Counted from the first letter of the stretch, positions 48,690-61,500 are shown. The stretch is 64,000 nt of DNA from Theocolax elegans (GCA_026168455.1 CM047429.1:58905623-58969622), one strand, 5' to 3'. Notes: a model not told the origin generated them from the letters alone. Program-made: numbers and translations.

Positions 48690-51600
48690 GTACATGACTA
48701 TAATCATTAAAAATAATGGTAATATTAAAACGACATGTAACTATCCTGATTATTCACCTACATACCCATTTATGTCATCAATTACAATGTAAACGCAATT
48801 GAGTAATTGATAAGGTACAGTAAAGTAAGTTAATATACTTATATATAAATCGATTTCTCAAACAACAATTGAACTTGCGGTACAACTAGCAATTGAATCA
48901 AATGGGGCATGTTTTCATTCGGTCTGATGGTGTATACACGGCACCTTTACCCTTTGATCTTCCTCTATACGTAACTAGCACAGTATCATACACCTATACC
49001 CTCCATACATGTATATGTATATATATTTATATAAGAAGAGACGAGCAAACGAATTATTTATAGTTATACTTTCTCAAAGACGTCACTATCCAGTATTTAT
49101 ACGTAAATTTGTGGGTCGATAAGTTTAGACTAGTCTTTAATCCGTGATATTCATCAAAGTTAATAAGATCTTAAACGTATTATATACGTGGTTGGGGACT
49201 CTAATCTTCGTTAACATTTTAACGACCGATTTAAATATGCAGTCTATCGTATTGAGCTGTACTTTATTTATGGATAATCAAAAGTCTTTGCCAAAATCGT
49301 AAAGAACTTTGCTAGATTAGGATCTATTGTCAGTGTGTGTGTGTGTATATATAGAGAGAGAGAGAATATTATGTATGTTACACAAAATTAAGTACCAAAG
49401 GTAGAAGAGACGGTACATAGTACATACGTCAAATATTTTTAAACTGTTCTTACAAATACAAAATGTCATTTTCCTGAACATTAATCTATTATTCGCTTAA
49501 ATTATAGAGACTGCGTGGGCGTTCTCTTTTAGTTCTTACACGCAATAAAAATTCAAAGAGATTTTAAGATTTAAGATTGTAGGGAAAAAGTTTTTACTTT
49601 GTGATTTGACGAAGAAAAAATTATGTCTCGCTATCTATTACACGCATTATTCTTATGCTACCAAGATTTATTACCTCGTCGATTTTGAAAGTGAAAAAAA
49701 ATATTCCTTTTTTTTTATGAATTTTTGCATTAAAAAAAATTCTTTAAAATTATAATCCTGGAACCAAATGAACGCGTAAAATCTCTTTTACGTTAGATAG
49801 TAATATCGACTAAATCGATCCTACAAAGAATTATACACGAGGAAGTACACGTAAAATCTGCATAGTGAATGGTTATGCAATTTATGAGCTATATAGATGA
49901 GTTATCGATAGGATGACTTATATTGATGACTTGAATTCCGAATAATGTATAAATATTTCTCTAAGAATTGTATAACGAGTGTTCTCTTAATTAACGTAAG
50001 GAAAATTCACATCTATTAAAAGATATATTTATTTTATATATGTATATATATATAAAATTAATAATAGATTTTATATTTTATGTTATATATAAATACGAAT
50101 TAATTATTAGCATTTGATTGCACATTTACGCACTTGTGAATCAACAATAATTTGAATAATGTACATTATGATGATCAGGTGATCGGTCATTCTGATAAAT
50201 AATTTAATGAATTTGCGAGTAATTTAACTGTCATATATATCGTCACGCATATACATTTATTTACTTATTTATTCATTTATTTATTTACTTCCTTGTTATA
50301 GGTATAAATGTCTAGTGTTAACGTCTCGTTAAATAAGATTTCTAATATACCTTCGTTCAAATATACTGCTGGAAGATAATTTTGCAAGTTTCTTAGATGT
50401 TAATTTACTGAAATATTAGTATGTCGAAATTACCTAACTCATACTACTACTACTACTACTACCAAGATGAACGGTTGTATTTAGAAATCTTGTGTCAATA
50501 TATACATCATATTTCGACAAATGTTTACATCTAAATCAATAATTTTAAATTAGTATTATATTATTTTAATTAATATACAAAAATACTGTACAATATTAAA
50601 CGTTAGATTAAAAACGATATAATTATTTTTTTTGTAGTTTAACTAATACTATACGGTATAAAGTAACTTTATATATAGTACTGAGAATCAAAATATTCAA
50701 GAATTTCGGAGCGGTCTTACTCTCTTAGGATGAATGTAAAGATATTTTAACAACATATCGAGCGGGAAGTATGAAACAAAATGCTTAAAACATCGTAAAC
50801 AATAGCTGCTAAATGTTTGATTAATAGCTATAATTTATTGCATTCGTATAATAGTAAATTAAACTTAGACATATAACATAGAATAAGAGATAAGTAAAGA
50901 ATACATTTTCTCCTATGTAATAATCTTCAGTTTTACTAACTTAACGAATAATAATGAACCATACAGCATTTACAACTATGTGAAGTAAACATTAATTCAT
51001 ACAAGACTCTATAAGCAGATTACACTATACAGTGTATAACAAAGTTTATAAAAGTTCGAATAATTGATAAATGCAGCTGTATTACGAAAAGTTAATAACG
51101 AAACAAATTAATTCTTTCAAATCGTCATAGTTTTTTATACTCATTTAACAAGTAGAACTTTACAATTTAACAACTGGTATTTTTTATTTACAGTCGTATT
51201 AAAAATATGCACAATATTAAGCAGCATGTACGTATATTAAGTTCTCTTATGCGGTGTTCCTTCTACAGATCCAAGATAAAGATCCGTTTGATCATTCAGG
51301 AAATAAGAAAATACGAATTTCCTCTCCACCTATAGAAATGTCAACCGTCCGATTTCTCAATTACATATTCTTCCCTTTTACGGGGAAAAATATCGATCGA
51401 CATGTTTCTTCGGGAAAACATTTTTATTTCCGTTTATCTCACATATTTCTTATTATTCTGTCGGATCCTGTTCTCTATATATTTAAATGCATTTTAGATT
51501 TTTCATCTGTACATTTGCATCTTTCTATCTCCGCTTCCCAAGGTCCACTCATTCGTCCGTCCTTTTCTTCAATCTATCTCAATCGTCTCGGTAAAACACA

Positions 51601-51765
51601 TTTATTTTTCTGTTTTCTATGCACATTTTTGTTATTGTTATTATAATTCATGGCAATTTAGATTTAAATAACAATATACTTTGAGAAGTACAGGGTACAA
51701 AAATTTTTGTTCATATGCAAGTATTTTATAATACTATTACATTTATATATATTCCAATTTACTTA
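48690..51765. other. AT-rich spacer with short tandem repeats
   Basis: GT/TA/GA runs at 49331-49365, TATATATA near 50038 and a (CTA)n run at 50442-50462. The frame at 51254-51646 is Phe/Leu/Ser-rich without a recognisable domain. No gene called. Confidence 0.4.
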
Positions 51766-51769
51766 TTAA

Positions 51770-52108
51770 GGAGATGTGAGACCAACGAAATTGGAATCCT
51801 TATTTATTATTTAATTAATAATGGATAAACTTTTTTAAAAAAATCTGTCTGTAACGCTCTTCTATTTGCTTTGAATAGTACGTATGCTTTTTTTCAAAAT
51901 TTTTTATCACTAAATTATTGATATTTTCCTTCTCCTAATCGTTACCAACGAAAAGTGGTTATTAATTTTTAATTAATTTAAAATTAATTATTTCACAAAC
52001 ACCTAAGAATTTTTCACGTAAGAATTTTTCCAGATTTTTAGTTCGATAATTGCAGAAAATTTTTGAGTTTTTAAAAGTAGATCCCTGTAATTTGGTTATC
52101 ATATCTCC
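51770..52108. mobile_element. 339 bp TTAA-flanked MITE, piggyBac-like
   Basis: GGAGATGTGAGACC at the left and GGTTATCATATCTCC at the right are imperfect inverted copies. The canonical piggyBac target TTAA borders both ends (51766-51769 and 52109-52112). The inside is AT-rich with no coding sequence. Confidence 0.55.
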
Positions 52109-52114
52109 TTAAGC

Positions 52115-52597
52115 TTTATTAATTTTAAAATTGTGTTTATATATGTTTAATACATTTTTTAATAAGCAATAGTAATTTTTTACGTACATACGTAAAAGCT
52201 ACGCAATCGCTAAAATAATAAACAGCTCTCGTTCAAACTAAAAATCTGAAAAATAAGTGTTATTTGTAAAATTTGTGAATCTGGCGTCAAACCGTGTACG
52301 ATTGATTTATTTTAATTTTATCTCCATTTTTCCCATCCTCGTCAGCGTATCGTCGGATTATCCATAATCAAAAATTTTGCGTGTACCTCCACACCATACA
52401 GCGAAACACCGAGTCGTTACGAGATTTTCCTTGTGTGTCGTAAAAAAAGGAGACGAGAAAAATGGTCCAACGGAAAGAGAGGCTGGGTTCGAAATTGAAA
52501 AACTGTTTGAAAAGTTGCCGCGACCCTCCTACACCCCTATGTACCGGGTGCAACTTTCGACGCAGAAGCTTCATCGGAATTTCAGCTGCAACCGAGA

Positions 52598-52636
<39 letters not shown>

Positions 52637-52830
52637 TAGAGCGAACGAACAAAGGAGAAAGGGCAACTCGTTGAAGAAAAAGTACGGGTACGCTTTGTTG
52701 CTCAGGCCTCGTATATGATAAACGTTATCCGAAGACAGATTACGATCTCGATGGCCCATTAGCAGTCGTAATTCGTGGTCCTGTACAATCGTGTTACTTA
52801 AACTGAGTTAAAGAAAACGTATAAATACAT
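52115..52830. other. Spacer with GC-rich patch and (TA)n
   Basis: A GC-richer patch lies at 52330-52570, followed by a (TA)n run at 52601-52638. Frames on both strands run through the microsatellite and are rejected as genes. Confidence 0.4.
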
Positions 52831-54002
52831 GTACGTATACGTATAGGTATGATAAGTGTATATGCACAGAAAACAACGTCGAACATATATGTGTAGGAAG
52901 GAAAGTGCGATAAAAAAGGGATTCTGGCAGAGAATTTGAATTTAAATTTAAAATTGAGGAACTTTGTTAGCTAGTCGTGGTAGGGATAAAACATCGTGTA
53001 AAAGTCAGTTGAGCTTTGTAACATTTGATCCTGTGGGTTCAGACCAATGTACTAGGAATTGATGTTAATCCGACAGGTTGTTGAGATGTGTTTATTACAG
53101 TCCAATCAACTTCTATCATTATCTTTATATTTTCTCTTTTACTTTTACTACATCTTATAGACATCGGCATTGCTTTACTGTTAGTTTTTAAATATCTATT
53201 ATCGTACAACAATATGTTGAGTATGGTAACATTTATTAAACTAGAATCGGATATAGATATGTATTATACTTATAATAAAAATTATGTAGTGTGTTCCTGA
53301 TTAAAATGTACTATCAATTGATAATACTGTAAGAATCTTAATAATATTAATGTTTTAAATTTTGAATCGGCGGACAAAATTATTTCAATAGTTTAGTATA
53401 TAATTTTCAAGAATATTTATGCATAGTAAGGAAGACGGAATTCGTTAATATGAGATATAGTTTAATTTTTAAGGTTTGTATTTATAAAATACTTAATTAC
53501 ACAAAATTATAGGTTTAATGTAGTAAACGTTTTTGAATTTTATTATCCATGAGAGTAATTGCTTCAATTTACAATTTTTAAATAATTTTGATACCGCTAC
53601 ATACAATACTGAAATATCCTTACATCATGACATAAATTGGTTGGCTAATTGATTTCATTTAAAGCACTTGTCCTTATTTTCCTTGAAGTAGCTCGTCTAA
53701 AATGTTCAAGTAACACAATTAGTTATACCGATTCTCGAAACATATAACACTCGAAAAGGTTGGTTAAGACAACACACAACTTATTATATAAATCTTTTGC
53801 AATATTATTTAACATGTACAGTAACAAAAAGTTATAATTTTAGGTATGATGAATATATATTTTTTAAAATTATATATCGTAAGTCCGGAATTCAATAAAC
53901 CGTATTACCGTAACACGGTAATACTTTACTTGTTTTGTTCAGTATCAAAGATATATTATTAATTTTTGATTATGGTGTAAATTAAGAACAAAAATAATTA
54001 TT
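52831..54002. repeat. Tandem duplication, left copy
   Basis: It starts GTACGTATACGTATAGG and is nearly identical to 54011-55184 at a period of 1180 bases; about 8 unrelated bases separate the copies. A 2-base deletion near 53742 and a 1-base change in a T-run near 53356 are the visible differences. Confidence 0.9.
53902..53924. other. Perfect hairpin GTATTACCGT / ACGGTAATAC
   Basis: A 10-base perfect stem with a 3-base loop. The same hairpin is at 55085-55107 in the right copy of the duplication. It directly follows an AATAAA. Confidence 0.6.
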
Positions 54003-54010
54003 TACATAAT

Positions 54011-55184
54011 GTACGTATACGTATAGGTATGATAAGTGTATATGCACAGAAAACAACGTCGAACATATATGTGTAGGAAGGAAAGTGCGATAAAAAAGGG
54101 ATTCTGGCAGAGAATTTGAATTTAAATTTAAAATTGAGGAACTTTGTTAGCTAGTCGTGGTAGGGATAAAACATCGTGTAAAAGTCAGTTGAGCTTTGTA
54201 ACATTTGATCCTGTGGGTTCAGACCAATGTACTAGGAATTGATGTTAATCCGACAGGTTGTTGAGATGTGTTTATTACAGTCCAATCAACTTCTATCATT
54301 ATCTTTATATTTTCTCTTTTACTTTTACTACATCTTATAGACATCGGCATTGCTTTACTGTTAGTTTTTAAATATCTATTATCGTACAACAATATGTTGA
54401 GTATGGTAACATTTATTAAACTAGAATCGGATATAGATATGTATTATACTTATAATAAAAATTATGTAGTGTGTTCCTGATTAAAATGTACTATCAATTG
54501 ATAATACTGTAAGAATCTTAATAATATTAATGTTTTTAAATTTTGAATCGGCGGACAAAATTATTTCAATAGTTTAGTATATAATTTTCAAGAATATTTA
54601 TGCATAGTAAGGAAGACGGAATTCGTTAATATGAGATATAGTTTAATTTTTAAGGTTTGTATTTATAAAATACTTAATTACACAAAATTATAGGTTTAAT
54701 GTAGTAAACGTTTTTGAATTTTATTATCCATGAGAGTAATTGCTTCAATTTACAATTTTTAAATAATTTTGATACCGCTACATACAATACTGAAATATCC
54801 TTACATCATGACATAAATTGGTTGGCTAATTGATTTCATTTAAAGCACTTGTCCTTATTTTCCTTGAAGTAGCTCGTCTAAAATGTTCAAGTAACACAAT
54901 TAGTTATACCGATTCTCGAAACATATATAACACTCGAAAAGGTTGGTTAAGACAACACACAACTTATTATATAAATCTTTTGCAATATTATTTAACATGT
55001 ACAGTAACAAAAAGTTATAATTTTAGGTATGATGAATATATATTTTTTAAAATTATATATCGTAAGTCCGGAATTCAATAAACCGTATTACCGTAACACG
55101 GTAATACTTTACTTGTTTTGTTCAGTATCAAAGATATATTATTAATTTTTGATTATGGTGTAAATTAAGAACAAAAATAATTAT
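54011..55184. repeat. Tandem duplication, right copy
   Basis: It holds a 70-codon hydrophobic frame (54268-54480, also in the left copy) and an 83-codon frame (54830-55081), intact only here because of the 2-base deletion in the left copy. The second frame stops within CAATAAACC, so its stop overlaps an AATAAA signal. I recognise neither product. The right end lies 214 bases from exon 2 of peptide B. Confidence 0.85.
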
Positions 55185-55275
55185 TGTATTTTTTATAAAC
55201 TCAGCTAGTCAATTGTAGTAATTTCAAACATTTGAAAAAAGTAAGAAAATTACGTAGATCAAAATAAGCAAAATG

Positions 55276-55814
55276 TTACGATAGTTGTAATTGTATCCAG
55301 ACTATTTTAGTAGTCTGTAATTAAAAATTTGACAGTTTTAACCAATCTTTTCTTGAGCGTGCAAACATTATATAAAACAAATTGAAATAAATCATACCCC
55401 GCACTTGACCAGTCTCTTTGGGTGGAGAACATTAAAACCACAGCGATCAATGGCTTCGTAAATACAATCTTTCTCTACTTTTGCAAATGCTTTTTTGAGA
55501 AGGCTCACCGCAATTTTTAAGTACTGTAACATAAAGTTGTGAAATTTAAACGCAATTATTAATAATAATATTAACCGTAATAGTGATAAAAACAAAATTA
55601 AAAAAAAGTGCATATCCAAAGTATTAAAACTAAAAAAAAACGATTTTGATTAATTAATTGACAAATTGTTAAATGTAATATGTAATAACAAAATAATACA
55701 TACCCCTCCGCGAAGTTGATCCTCATCTTCGCCTTCGAAATCCACTTCTTGAGCGTTTACCAAAACAGCAGCGAATAAAGCGAAAACGCAAAGACCCAAA
55801 ATGTAGCGAGACAT
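55276..55814 (-). CDS. Small secreted cysteine-containing peptide B, paralog of A; last exon uncertain
   Basis: Exon 1 is 55704-55814 (37 codons): a signal peptide with core ILGLCVFALFAAVLV, cleavage probably after VNA, then an acidic run ending DEDQLRGG. Exon 2 is 55398-55523 (42 codons), aligning gap-free with A: YLKIAVSLLKKAFAKV, then CIYEAIDRCGFNVLHP and LVKCG. Donors are GTATGT and GTATGA, the middle acceptor TTACAG, all phase 0. A third exon like A's was not found. The nearest good acceptor (AATTACAG, 55314) would give a 12-residue unrelated tail with no cysteine, ending at 55276, leaving three cysteines instead of four. The adjoining tandem duplication ends just beyond and may have displaced the true exon. 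Exons 1 and 2 are confident; the 3' end is not. Role probably as for A: a secreted peptide of unknown function. Confidence 0.75.
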
Positions 55815-55861
55815 TTTTACAGTATAAAGTCTGAATAGCTGAATTTCGCAATGTATTCAAA

Positions 55862-55983
55862 AACTGACTTTGATGTTGATGGGAGTAAAAAACTCAATAT
55901 TTATATCCGAAAAGGTAGACACGTTTTCTCGCTTAAATTCTAATTGCTTCATTCATGTTCACTCGGTTAAGCTTGCACAAGTG
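55862..55983 (-). promoter_or_regulatory. Core promoter of secreted peptide B
   Basis: On the minus strand TATAAATA lies at 55905-55898 and TCAGTT at 55867-55862, about 40 bases apart, which is wider than usual, so the true start may be upstream of the TCAGTT. CACTTGTGCA (55983-55974) is the same decamer, in the same orientation, as upstream of peptide A. Confidence 0.5.
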
Positions 55984-55989
55984 TGAATA

Positions 55990-56525
55990 ATCTATTAAGT
56001 ATATTGTTGTGTCTATAATGCATATGGTCCGATTACAGTGTAGTACCAAGTATTAAATCCCATATACACGCGGATATCATTGATATTTTTTATCTTTTCA
56101 TTAATCAATGAAGCATTACAATTCTATCTTTTTTTTATATAATACAACGTATACTTTCAATGCTATAGTGAAGTATAAATATTGCGTGTCTCATATAAGT
56201 TTTCATAGAATTGATATAATAGTTCGATTCCGAATTGAATTGATATTTGAGTTAAAATGAGTTTAGTTTGTCGTGAATAATATGTCATTTGGCGCCATTC
56301 ATGCGTATGTGCAATATTATTCAATACATATATTGTTATTTTTTCATTATTGTAAATTTAAAAGAAAATACCATCAAGTTAATACAATTTCTTTGGTTCA
56401 TATAACTTCTTTATATTTGTATCGGTATTTTATTGATATCTTTTAATAAATATGTTAAAGCGATACAACAAAAAAACACCTAACACTATTTACATACTCA
56501 AACATAATGATTTTAAATACAAAAC
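55990..56525. other. AT-rich spacer
   Basis: Upstream flank of peptide B. No gene or repeat seen. Confidence 0.4.
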
Positions 56526-56529
56526 TATA

Positions 56530-56806
56530 CATGGAGAGAAATTTTAAATATTAAAAATTACAAAATATTTTGTAAAAATTATAATACTTTCTAATAAATA
56601 AATCACAGATTAAGAAACTAAGAAAAATTACTATAGTTTATATTGAAATTTGCAAAAGTTATAGTAAGTATTACAAGGATTATAGTAAATTTTATTATAA
56701 TCTATAGTAATTTTTACTGGATACTACAGTAATTTCCCTAATTTGTCAGTCTGTGATTTGTTTACTAAACACTACTGTAATTTTTAATCTAAATGTTTTC
56801 TCAGTG
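56530..56806. mobile_element. 277 bp diverged foldback MITE, TA target duplication
   Basis: The ends CATGGAGAGAAATTTT and TTTTCTCAGTG pair imperfectly and TA flanks both sides. Internal AAATCACAGATT and GTCAGTCTGTGATTT match the family's CACAGACTG motif. Arms differ much more than at 44582, so this is an older copy. Confidence 0.65.
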
Positions 56807-56809
56807 TAG

Positions 56810-58570
56810 ATATTTATTTGGTTTTAAACGTAATATTTAATATTTTCATACATTTGTAAAAAATATCATGACAAAGACATATATATCCACTTTCGTAACT
56901 CAAGATATAGGAGACTATTTTTGTAACAGCACTCCACACTCGAAATACATATAATTCATATATCATATATACGTAAAAAGAAATACTATGGTTATATCAT
57001 TTGGTATAACTCGGAAGAAGTAATAAATCACATATTCCTCAGATATTTCTATCGCAATAAATATATTTATAAAATTTGGTAAGGAATACCAAAAGTTCTA
57101 AAGCTCACGATCAAAATTAATGATAAGTATAGTAAAGAACGTTGTAACCTCTATATTCTCATGATTTATAAGAGCTCTCGTGATTCTCTAACACAAAAGG
57201 TATGGTGTCCGCAACAAAAATAAAGCAGAAAAAGAAATAATAAGATAAAAAAGGTCGCTTAAGACAGGAGCAGGAGAGAGGACCAACCTATATAGAACAA
57301 GATGGAGAAAAAGGTAGAGATAAACAAAGCCGAGTAAATCCACAGTACGAGAGGGTGTTTCGATACATGTATATATATACACATATACATGTATATGTGG
57401 GATGGAAGCATAGATGTAATATAGGGAGTACAGTAGGCGTTATCGGTTAGCTTGCCCGTCCTCGACAGAAGTTGCGTCTGTAACTCTAATGAATCGTTCT
57501 TGTTACGTGCCACTGCTAATTAAAAGATATATATATATTTATTAACCGGGGCCTTCCACGGTTCGCGGGTATACGCCTCGACGATTTATAAGATCTGTTT
57601 GTCAAGCTTGATTGGCGCGCTGACGCGAGCTCGCTTCACGTGTGTATATAAAACAGAGAGGTAGTTTTCAACTATATGCCTGAGCGTTTGCGTATATATA
57701 TATATATATACATATACGTACGGTCAGCGATCATCCGGAAATACGTAGGTATATCGCCTAGACTTTCCGGCCTATTTGTTACCCTGAAAAATCTATGGAT
57801 ATAGCCCGTGTGTATAACGACGGGGTTTAAATCAGTCCTCGTGCTATTTCGGACCGTTTGATCAATCGATGCCGGATGAAATTATTTTACTTTATATCTT
57901 GTTGCATATGACGTATTTAAGACACTACCTATACAATTTTTAAGACCCGGCCGGATGATCTTTACGTATTAATGGTATAGTAAATGTTAAAGTTATTTAT
58001 AACGACTATTACATTTTTATTTTATTTTGGATTATTATTATTTTTTCCACCTGAGATCGTTCAAATATTATTTCATTTTCGTTTAGTTGTTATAATTTTC
58101 TAGTTTAAGTTTATTAAATAAATCGTTTTAAATTTGTCAATAATCAAAATTCTGCATCTAATTGCGTTTTTGTTAAATATTTAAGTTACGTGGAACTTTA
58201 AAAAAAAAGAAGTTATGGTGTAGCAGGCTTAACTATCGGTTGACAATAAAATAAAATAAAATTTCTTGTTCTCGTAAAATCGATCGATAACTATTCAAGT
58301 TTGACAAATAGAAAATGCAAAGGAATCCCTTGTTATAAACTGAAAAATTAAACTTTAAAAATAGAATGGTGGAAACTGTGTGACGGAAACCTTTTCTCAA
58401 AGACAGATATTACAGCGAGCTCGCGATCTTCATAAAAAATTCGCCTCGGTTCGGACGAGCTTAAAGGCGCCGTCCAACCACGGGTAAGAAAAAAAAAGCT
58501 CTCCCGCCCCACAGGAAGGTGAAATTAAGAAAGAAAATGGAGGAAACCAAGTACGGTGGAGTAGAATAAA
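56810..58570. other. Spacer with GC-rich islands
   Basis: GC-richer patches at 57540-57680 and 57715-57860; a TATATAAAA box near 57642 follows a TCACGTGTG motif. A TATATATA tract lies near 57695. No exon supported. Confidence 0.35.
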
Positions 58571-58575
58571 AGTAA

Positions 58576-58917
58576 AAAACCGAAGAGTCAACCTGCTCGC
58601 AAATAATTCAGCGGTCTCAATGTTTAAGGCTAGGGACCAAAAGCAGTACGCTTTTTTTTTCATTCTCCTATATATACTGTGTCTACCTCTGTGACGAGCT
58701 GTCGCAGCTTGGAAAGGAGGCTCAGAAGGAAACCTCTTTAAAAATGCAACGGAAAAATATCCAGGCGTCTAGAACGCCAGAAAATCTAATCGCGGGTGAT
58801 TTGAGCCGCAGGATGGATGTGTGCCAGTTGGAAGAATCTTTGTGTACGTCTGTGCGAACGCGTCCTCGAACAGAGGCGCGATTTACGCTTTTAGGCAAGT
58901 CAAATTTTTCTGTTTGA
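58576..58917 (+). other. Long open stretch with ATG at 58744, candidate exon
   Basis: The frame is open for 113 codons; from the first ATG (58744) it encodes 57 residues, too short to stand out by length. Composition is protein-like: DELSQLGKEAQKETSL before the ATG, then ASRTPENLIAGDLSRRMDVC and SVRTRPRTEARFTLLGKS. It is in a GC-rich island, which lowers stop frequency, and the minus strand is partly open too (58430-58663). No domain recognised. Confidence 0.3.
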
Positions 58918-58919
58918 CG

Positions 58920-61340
58920 AGGTGAGATCGTGCGATAATATCTTGCTCTAGGGGAGACTCTTTTGAATTGGTGAAAAAAGAGTGGTAAATCGTGTAGCTT
59001 TAAAACCAGAAAGACTTTCTTTGTTACCGCAAATGTTTGTATGGTTTATACACTTTACCTAAAGAACATTCAATTGCAAAATTTAATTCTTTTCATTTTT
59101 ACTTTAATAATTATATTATTTTCTTTTCCTATATTAAATAATAATTATATTATTTCATTTGGTAATCGATTATGTGGTGAATTATTGCTTACTATGATTC
59201 AACATTATTTATTGCTCCACGAATTTTAACAGTTACTTATAATTTTTCAAACAAATAGTGAAATAACAATTGAGTTATTTCTTTCCTACAGCAATGTTAT
59301 AAATGGACGTAAAAGTTTACATAATAAATGTCACTGGCAATCAAACTACATATATAAAAATAGCCTGAAGTTGAAAACAAGAAAATAGATCCATAAGAAA
59401 TTTTACGATTAAAGTGATATCAATATAGGTAAACCGACAGCTAGGAAAAGCTTGAAATAGCTTGGGCGACCTCAAGACAAATAGAAGTTGACAGGTTCAA
59501 AGTACGCGAACCCGGTTCGTCAAAAATTTAAAACGATATTACGAAGTCTTGATATTTTGAAAATTATTTATGCCAACAGATACTGTAATGTATGTATACA
59601 TACTTTGACAACGGTCAAAGAAAATATATAAAAGTAATTACTTATGTATTTACCTCACATATTTTTTCTACGATTTTATGTAAATATTTGTTCAAAAGTG
59701 AGCATGTGTCGCAAAGTCGCATATATCCATCTATAAAAAGTGTGTAAACATTTATTTTTCACCTTAGTCTTAATAATAAAAAATGTTTGTATTTAAACAT
59801 TGCATAATTACAAAAGTTGTATTTTTGTAACAAAAAAGATATCTTTATAAATTTTTGTATACCTTCTTTGCGCAAAGGAATATTTGCAATAAAAAAAATT
59901 AGCATTTTATATTTACGTCTACTTTTCTTCATCATCTGCGAATGTAATGAAAAAAAAAGAAGGTTTCAGGATCAGAAATCCCTGGTATATAAAAATTGTT
60001 GAATATTACAAGATTTTGTAAAAGCTGTGTTATCCTTGACAAGATATCTAGCTAAAATTTAACTTATGATACCCACATCAAGGAAAGTAACGTGGTACTT
60101 GATAAGGGTCTCTTATAAGTCCACGCCTTATACGGTCTTAAAAATAATAGCACCCACTAAAAACCTTTAAAAGTATACATTCAAATCTGCTGAATAATTA
60201 ATTATTAAAATGAAGCATTCGTATTCGTTTTATTTTTAAACTCTAAAGATATTTAATATGAATCTACGGTATTTATGTTAATAAATACAAAGCGAAAAGA
60301 AAGAATAAAAAAAGGAAATGACGATGAAAATAATTTGATTAATATTGCAGGGTAACCCAACGTTTATGTAGATGCATAAGAGGATTGTGCTTAACATATG
60401 CAAAATTCTCAAATGTTATCCTTACTGTAATCTCTCGAGTTAGGTATACGTTTATCCATGTACGTTCTAAGTCGATTCTACGATATAGTGTATATATGTA
60501 TATATATACATATATACAGTACGATTTGTATTTAATATTATACATTTTGCGCGGAATGGCATTTGTTATGTTCATAATGTTTGCTACATCGAATTTTGAA
60601 AAGTTTAAGTTGCAGAACACGAATATCGCATTAGACAATAATAGTAAAATTACATTATATACCTGTAATAAAATAACTTTAACTGAGGTACGAGTTTAAG
60701 ACGATAAGTGTTATCGTATAACGAATGTAATACGTTAGAATTTTTAAGTCGTCAAATATATATACATATATATACGTATACTACATGAAATTGAAATACG
60801 CAAACAATAAGATGTGAATGTATAAAGTGAAATAATGTATAACGCATATTCACTATTTGGACGTTTTATTTGTGCGTGTATAGATATACATCCGATATTT
60901 CGCAAATAAACATTTACATGCGATGTGCGCATCGAAAATGCGGTCTTGTATAAAATACTCTATACACACCGGCTAAAGCTTTAGAATCTATACTTGTTAT
61001 GCATTATATATAAAAGGTTGCGTATGTCAAAAAGTATATAAGTGTATTGAAAAATGCGATTTGATTTCGGCTATTATATTTCCATAATATAATATAACTT
61101 TTAAACATTGAATATCATATTGTATTTATAATATACGTAAGTCTAAGGAAAATTATCTTAAAAATTGCGAATACACGATGATAATAATTGTAGATAGAAA
61201 AGATCGAACTTTCGAACGAGCGAAGAATCTTCGTACTGAAATAAATTAAAGTATTAATTCTAGTATAAAAGGATCGAGAGACATCGTGCACAAATATCAA
61301 ACAACTGCTATACCTCGGATTCGTGCAATTATAGAGAAAT
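58920..61340. other. AT-rich spacer
   Basis: Palindromic TATATATGTATATATATACATATATA-type sequence lies near 60490-60516. The frames at 59041-61300 are translations of AT-rich sequence. No gene seen. Confidence 0.4.
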
Positions 61341-61342
61341 GA

Positions 61343-61500
61343 ACTAGAGTGTCAATAAGCCAGATAGAGACAATAGCTTTCGCAGTCAAAATTCAATCAG
61401 TGCAGTCGGAAAAGTTTTCTCATTTAACACCTGAGCTTTTAAATAGACTGTTGCAACAATTCGATAGGTACCCCCAGCCCCTCGGAATAGCAAGGGTGTG
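61343..61500 (+). other. Short open frame, weak exon candidate
   Basis: The frame contains QSEKFSHLTPELLNRLLQQF and runs on into a GTGTGTGTGCGTGTG tract. Composition is protein-like before the tract, but there is no ATG, and no splice acceptor or family could be assigned. Confidence 0.15.

Noticed and set aside
51254..51646. 130-codon frame
   Set aside because: Low-complexity Phe/Leu/Ser/Ile-rich sequence with no recognisable domain.
52368..52759. Four overlapping frames on both strands
   Set aside because: They run through a (TA)n microsatellite, giving Tyr-Ile repeats; not genes.
53088..53300. 70-codon hydrophobic frame present in both duplication copies
   Set aside because: GTG start, hydrophobic and low complexity; the repetition is explained by the tandem duplication and is not evidence of selection.
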